Part shown: positions 59,742 through 64,000 of the stretch, one piece after another
How the letters are laid out: each line of letters begins with the position of its first letter
Numbering within the stretch: the first letter of the stretch is position 1
Source of the DNA: Symbiodinium kawagutii
Lineage: Eukaryota > Sar > Dinophyceae > Suessiales > Symbiodiniaceae
Length of the DNA stretch: 64,000 nt
Assembly (NCBI GenBank): GCA_009767595.1
Contig: VSDK01001314.1
Location: forward strand, 31,426 to 95,425
Direction: 5' to 3'
The notes under the pieces: model-generated
What the model saw: the letters and a program-made list of their open reading frames with translations, nothing else
The model's database searches: none
What the model was told of the DNA's origin: nothing
Translations under genes and position numbers: made by a program

Positions 59742-61345
59742 AGCAGCTGAACCAACCCCGGTAACCCTGGCGACTTCCCAGTTAGTCGTGGACATGGCAC
59801 ATCCAGTCGTAGTTCCACTGAAGTTTCAGCTGCATCGCTTTGTTTCCAAACAGCTCCCATGCGGCTGGTGATTTTCGTTGCGGTGGTTGGCATGGGAATG
59901 CAGAAACTTTGCCGTCCTGCGTATCAGGGTTCACAAGATGTGCATATTTCTGCATTTTTTTCGCTACATAGATCAGATGTGCGCATATATACCTTTGAAC
60001 ATTCATGGGATTTACCATTTGTAGTTACATGCGAAAAAGTGGTGAATATGAGTCGATTGGTTGACAATGCCTGATAGTTGTTGGTACATGGCTACGGGAT
60101 GCTATGGGTCATTTCCCGCCATACTTCAGAATGAGTAGGTGAACATCACAACAAGGTCCTTATATTGTTCCTGAATTGGATGTGAGAGGCAGCGGTTTTC
60201 CGTGGATGGCTTAGCTATGATATTATTTGTGGTTGGATCCTCCACTCGCTTGCAAACTGAGGTACAGTATAACCAGGGCTACTGTCAGCCATGCTCAGAG
60301 GGTTTCTACTTTTCAGGGCCATCAGTTGGCGCGAGAGTGAATCATGATGAACGAGTCAATCGCCATGTTTTTTGGGCTTGGGGCCGATTGTAACTTGTCC
60401 CACAAAGAAGTAGAGCGTAATTGAGAATTCGAGTGCATCACTCCTGCTTCAGCATTTGGAGGTTCACTGTTAGGTGATCAGGGCGTTTGACCTTCCAACC
60501 CCCTGGTTTCTTTCTTGGCAATGGGACAAGTCATTTGAACATCCCAACGTTGCTACGGTCTTCCGTGTCAATGCTTAGATGTTTGCCAAGTTCACTGTTG
60601 GGCGTGTATTGATAATACTTCTGATTCTAAACGGCAAAATCCGACCGCTGCAGCGCATCATGAGACCACGCGACATTGCGTCCGCCATCAAGCTTTGATT
60701 CAGAACTATAGACCAAGGCAATCAGATTCCAAAGAGCAAAATGAATCAACAATGATCCCAATTGCAGTAGCATAAACCACCAAGCACCCACCTTTCAACC
60801 CTTTTCAACCTTGGATTCGCCCCGAGATCTGAACTTTCCAGGGGATCTGCATGTTACGTGGTGATGGCTACCCTTGGTATCGCTGGAAAACCCAACGAAG
60901 GTACTCCCAGGCTTCGTACTCAAGCTTCAAAGACGCCAGGTGTAAACGTGGCACAGGCAAGAGCCAATCATGGGTTCGGACCAAGCAATAATCATAGCAA
61001 CTAACCATAGAAACTATAGCCATAGTAAGATATAGTAAGAAGCATAGCAATTTGAAGTATATGATAAATGATAAACTCAAATCAAAATGACTGGTTTTGA
61101 TTTGCATGTTCCAAGTAAATCTGCAAGAAACTCACATTTCTGAAACAGTCATTCTTCTACACCCAAGCATTCAGTGCGCGCTGCACTGCGTGCGATCAAT
61201 TCGTTCGTGCCATGCTGACATCTTCCGGCGCCTTACCGTTGTGGCAAGCGCCTTCAAGGCAGCTTCTGAGTGACTCCAAAGTGGATTGACTGGTCAGTTA
61301 TATGAATGATGATGACCATGGTTGATTGACTCCAATCAAATGCAT
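59742..61345. other. Gene-poor DNA
   Basis: Short frames on both strands (59782-60018 minus, 59859-60074 plus, 60202-60393 plus and 60868-61107 minus) have no domain. 60860-61080 includes a minus frame with a hydrophobic stretch in AT-rich DNA. Nothing firm. Confidence 0.4.
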
Positions 61346-61456
61346 GATGGTTTCTCAAAATAGGGGACCCTAAAAATGGCTGGTCTATTAGTATGAAATG
61401 TGCGTAAACTGGATGATTTGAAGATCTGAGGTACCCCTATTCTAGGAAGGCACCAC
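61346..61456 (+). repeat. MITE family A copy
   Basis: GATGGTTTCTCAAAATAGGG at the left and GAGGTACCCCTATTCTAGGA at the right. Confidence 0.88.
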
Positions 61457-61469
61457 ATCAGCCTGGAAA

Positions 61470-61657
61470 TTCAACACGACCCAGCAGCAGTAGCACCCCA
61501 AACCCCATTGGTTGCTGCATTCTTGGCAGACTGCTTCATGGCATCAATGATGGCGATCCCTGCTACGCCGTAGCGCACTTCCAGTGCTGCCTTTTCGATG
61601 TGAGCGCGTTTCAAGGGTTTCGGACAGTATAGATATGTGTTCCTTAGAAGTTTTGTG
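61470..61657 (-). CDS. Weak candidate exon on the minus strand between two MITEs
   Basis: The minus frame across 61471-61710 includes HIEKAALEVRYGVAGIAIID, then AMKQSAKNAATNGVWGAT, which is one of the more protein-like minus-strand stretches. It is GC-rich and lies exactly between two family A MITEs. No family is recognised. Confidence 0.38.
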
Positions 61658-61754
61658 GTGGCTTCTGAAAATGGAGTACCCCCACATCCAATGTCAGTCA
61701 TCATAGTCATATTAACTAATGATTTTGGGGGTTCTCTATTTTGAGAAACTAGCG
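61658..61754 (-). repeat. MITE family A copy, diverged
   Basis: TGGTGGCTTCTGAAAATGGA at the left and CTCTATTTTGAGAAACTAGC at the right. Confidence 0.78.
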
Positions 61755-62042
61755 TGTATCTGGTGTCAACCTTTCAAGGAACAGATTCTGTTGATGGCAC
61801 CAGGCAGTGGTACAGACATTTCAGGCTTTTGCCATTGCCAGTTGTCCAGATTATGACATGTCGAAGTTGTCTCCTGCTGATCAGTGGCTATCAAACATCA
61901 GAACCCTTCACCAACTTCTATAAAAAAGCATCATTCAAACATGTTACTCCTATAAATCATCATCATTCGACATGATCAACCACCATGAAGCATCATAAAC
62001 CACCACCATGAACCATCATCAACCACAACATCCTCACCCCGT
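61755..62042. other. No recognisable gene
   Basis: A short + strand frame at 61754-61975 is open but has no domain; 61960-62040 is CATCATAAACCACC-type repetitive DNA. Confidence 0.45.
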
Positions 62043-62344
62043 TTGATCACACCATGGCCCTCCACCGCTGCCAGGCCCTCCGCCCTCCAGGCGCACGCCT
62101 GGCGCCCGCTGCCGCGCTGGGCGCCGGCGCCGCGGCGCCGGGACGTGGGCCGCCACCGGGCGCCGAGGCTCACCGCGGAGACGGAGACGCCGAAGGCGCA
62201 GCCCAAGCCCACCGTGAGGCCGGCAGCGCCGTTGAGGGACCAACTGGTGACTGGGATCACTTGGATCACTTGGATCACTTGGATCACTGGGATGATTTGG
62301 ATGACTGGGATGATTTGGATGATTTGGATGGTGGAATTGGCTGA
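62043..62344. CDS. Very GC-rich exon-like island, strand uncertain
   Basis: 62050-62250 is far richer in G+C than anything else nearby. Plus frames read Ala/Gly/Pro-rich text (for example LHRCQALRPPGARLAPAAAL). The minus strand carries SLNGAAGLTVGLGCAFGVSV then SAVSLGARW, which resembles a glycine-rich membrane helix and is the more protein-like. The evidence does not settle the strand or the family. Confidence 0.35.
62252..62332. repeat. 10-bp tandem repeat (GGATCACTTG / GGATGATTTG)
   Basis: About eight imperfect 9-10 bp units adjoin the GC-rich island. Reading through gives Asp-His-Leu or His-Pro-Asn repeats, which are probably artefacts. Confidence 0.93.
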
Positions 62345-63298
62345 AAAAATGTAGGACGTGAGAGGAATTTGCCGTTGGAAAATGTGTTGAGGACATGAGA
62401 CGTCAGGGTGAAGGGATATATAAAAGATGTAGAACAAGAGCAAATATGTAGTAGTGTAGTGTAATTTGTACGGTACGCTGGCAAGGGTGGTTGATCATTC
62501 CAGTGCAACCCGTGGCTGGTCCAACAGCTGAGGGCCAGTGGTGCGATTTTTTTCAAGCACTGTGGGGCCTCATGAGCCGATGAACGATGTCTTTGGTGTG
62601 GGGCAAGCCGAAAATCAGATGTTGATCTGGCCGGCCTTTATTCAACGACTGGTTTCCCACGAACCGAATCCAACAGCATCAACTTCGGGACAAGACGCCT
62701 CTGTAAGGCTTTGCTGAGGGGTGATGTTCCCTTTATGCTTGGCTTGAGTGGCTTCAGGTCTGGTCCATGCTGATTCTAACGCCAGGCGTTTGATGGCCCT
62801 GCTTCTGCCAGATCGGGCTTTGCTCTCAGCCACTTGGCAGCACCGGTTGCGGGTGTGATCACAGGGAAGTTATGCCAGTGGTTGCCAGAAGGAGGTGTGT
62901 TTGCCGTGCTCTATCAGCTCATTTTCATGTTGGAAAATCTTGGGAATTTGTCGCCTCACTGTTAAAAGGACGTCTAGTTAGTTGTCAGTCATTCAAGTAG
63001 TTTATGCCAGTTATATCCGGCTTCACCTTGGCATGCCAGACAAGGAGTTAAGTAACATTAACCTCTGGAAGTTAACCAACCTTACAATGGTCAAGTAACA
63101 TGCCAAACAAAAACTCCCACCTTGGCAGAGGCTTGGCCATGCAAACCCCAGGTCCAGCGACGTGTGTCGTTGCGATTCGGACTCAGGTGGCTTTCTGCTT
63201 CCTGGTTGGCGCTGCTGTGTCGCAGGCTGGGAGTCTCAGGGCCTGATGTGTGGCAGGTTGGAATCACCTGGTGGGTGGTCACCATGGTTTTATGGGGG
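62345..63298. other. Gene-poor DNA
   Basis: Open frames at 62642-62833 (minus), 63091-63306 (minus) and 63122-63328 (plus) have no domain. 63125-63260 is GC-rich and could hold an exon (SLRFGLRWLSASWLALLCRR in one + strand frame). Confidence 0.35.
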
Positions 63299-63415
63299 TT
63301 ACCCACTGGTAAACTAACATGGCAATAGAAAATCCACGACCTTGTTAGGAAAACCCTAGAAAAACATCCATTTATGGTGGATTTTCCATTGCCATGTTAG
63401 TTTACCAGTGGGTAA
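63299..63415. repeat. MITE family G: 39-bp inverted repeat, 38 of 39 matched
   Basis: The left arm 63299-63337 starts TTACCCACTGGTAAACTAAC. The right arm 63377-63415 is its reverse complement with one mismatch. The loop is 39 nt. It is a single copy in this window and very little diverged. Confidence 0.95.
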
Positions 63416-63473
63416 TAGCCATGAATAGTGGTGAATAACAGGGAATAATAACCAACAGTAGTGGTTCAACAAC

Positions 63474-63570
63474 TACTGGTTGGTTGTTTCAAACATTTTT
63501 CCACGAGTATTTGTGAACAAATGGTTGGTTGACAAGCATATTTTCATAGGGGTTGGAACTACCAACCACA
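63474..63570 (+). repeat. MITE family B copy, near consensus
   Basis: CTACTGGTTGGTTGTTTCAA at the left, AAATGGTTGGTTGACAAGCA inside, and GGGGTTGGAACTACCAACCA at the right. Confidence 0.92.
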
Positions 63571-63582
63571 AAGGCTTTTCTT

Positions 63583-63696
63583 AGGGGTTATAACTAACCA
63601 TGGATTTTACAGGAAATGTTCATGGGTTTTCTATGGATTGTCTACGGTCAATGCTGTTTTTTTATCGGGGTGTATGGGGTTATGACCATGAATACT
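63583..63696 (+). repeat. Family H repeat copy 2
   Basis: CCATGGATTTTACAGG, CATGGGTTTTCTATGGATTG and GGTGTATGGGGTTATGACC match the segment at 29708-29828. Confidence 0.6.
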
Positions 63697-64000
63697 GTTC
63701 AAGGGGACTAACCAACAATGATTTGGTGAAACAAGTGTGGATAAGTTTGGGATAAACACAACAACTTTAAAGTACCAAATACTGACTACACCAACGATTG
63801 AAGTGATGAAATTTGGCAATCGCATCGCCGTTGGTATGGTTAGAAGCCCAGTTGCATCTACATAATGATCCTTCCTAGAGGTAAACTGTTGCCACTTACA
63901 TCACTTCCAAATCTGATACGGTCGATCAATGTGGTTATAGCAGTCAGGAAGTTCTGGTTTGATTCGACTAACAAAACTCTGCTGAACTGACCTACTTAGA
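63697..64000. other. No recognisable gene
   Basis: Plain sequence to the window end. A 64-codon minus frame at 63631-63825 has no domain. Confidence 0.5.

Noticed and set aside
1..64000. tRNA, SL RNA, snRNA and 5S genes
   Set aside because: I looked for T-arm-like GGTTCRA patterns, the spliced-leader sequence and conserved snRNA words. None was convincing, but a covariance-model scan was not possible here.

Overview
This window looks like nuclear DNA from a dinoflagellate, most likely a Symbiodiniaceae or Suessiales-type genome. That is inferred from style and content, since no species marker was tested. The evidence is: very sparse short exon-like islands in AT- and TG/CA-rich DNA; dense small inverted-repeat elements (MITEs) in several families; many microsatellites; and one intact 10.5 kb LINE-type retrotransposon carrying a DNA cytosine methyltransferase, a combination reported from Symbiodinium. 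There is no bacterial-style gene organisation.

The one certain coding unit is the LINE at 48683-59175. ORF1 (1550 aa) has a C5-cytosine methyltransferase domain near its N-terminus and a coiled coil at its C-terminus. ORF2 (1869 aa) has a hydrophobic N-terminal stretch, a 2A-like NPGP motif, an APE-type endonuclease domain, a reverse transcriptase, a zinc finger and RNase H. The ORFs share one reading frame and are separated by a single UGA. A perfect 15-bp target-site duplication flanks the element, which sits inside an older MITE.

The rest is mostly intron-like or intergenic DNA. 1-48 kb holds candidate exons, nearly all on the + strand, often GC-rich and some with good splice sites (6595-6678, 16791-16967, 28243-28331, 40229-40351, 42231-42337 with a Fic-like motif, 42802-42909, 45579-45706). 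I could not join them into whole genes, and by-eye coding calls are uncertain because several islands are open in more than one frame. About 23 copies of MITE family A (TIR GGTGGTTTCTCAAAATAGGG) are spread over the window, with families B to H beside them. Families B and D repeatedly end exactly where an exon-like segment starts; B carries GT and AG at its termini and looks introner-like. 41.6-41.8 kb holds an antisense 18S rRNA gene fragment. 59.3-64 kb is more MITE-rich noncoding DNA with one GC-rich island and a near-perfect 39-bp inverted repeat.
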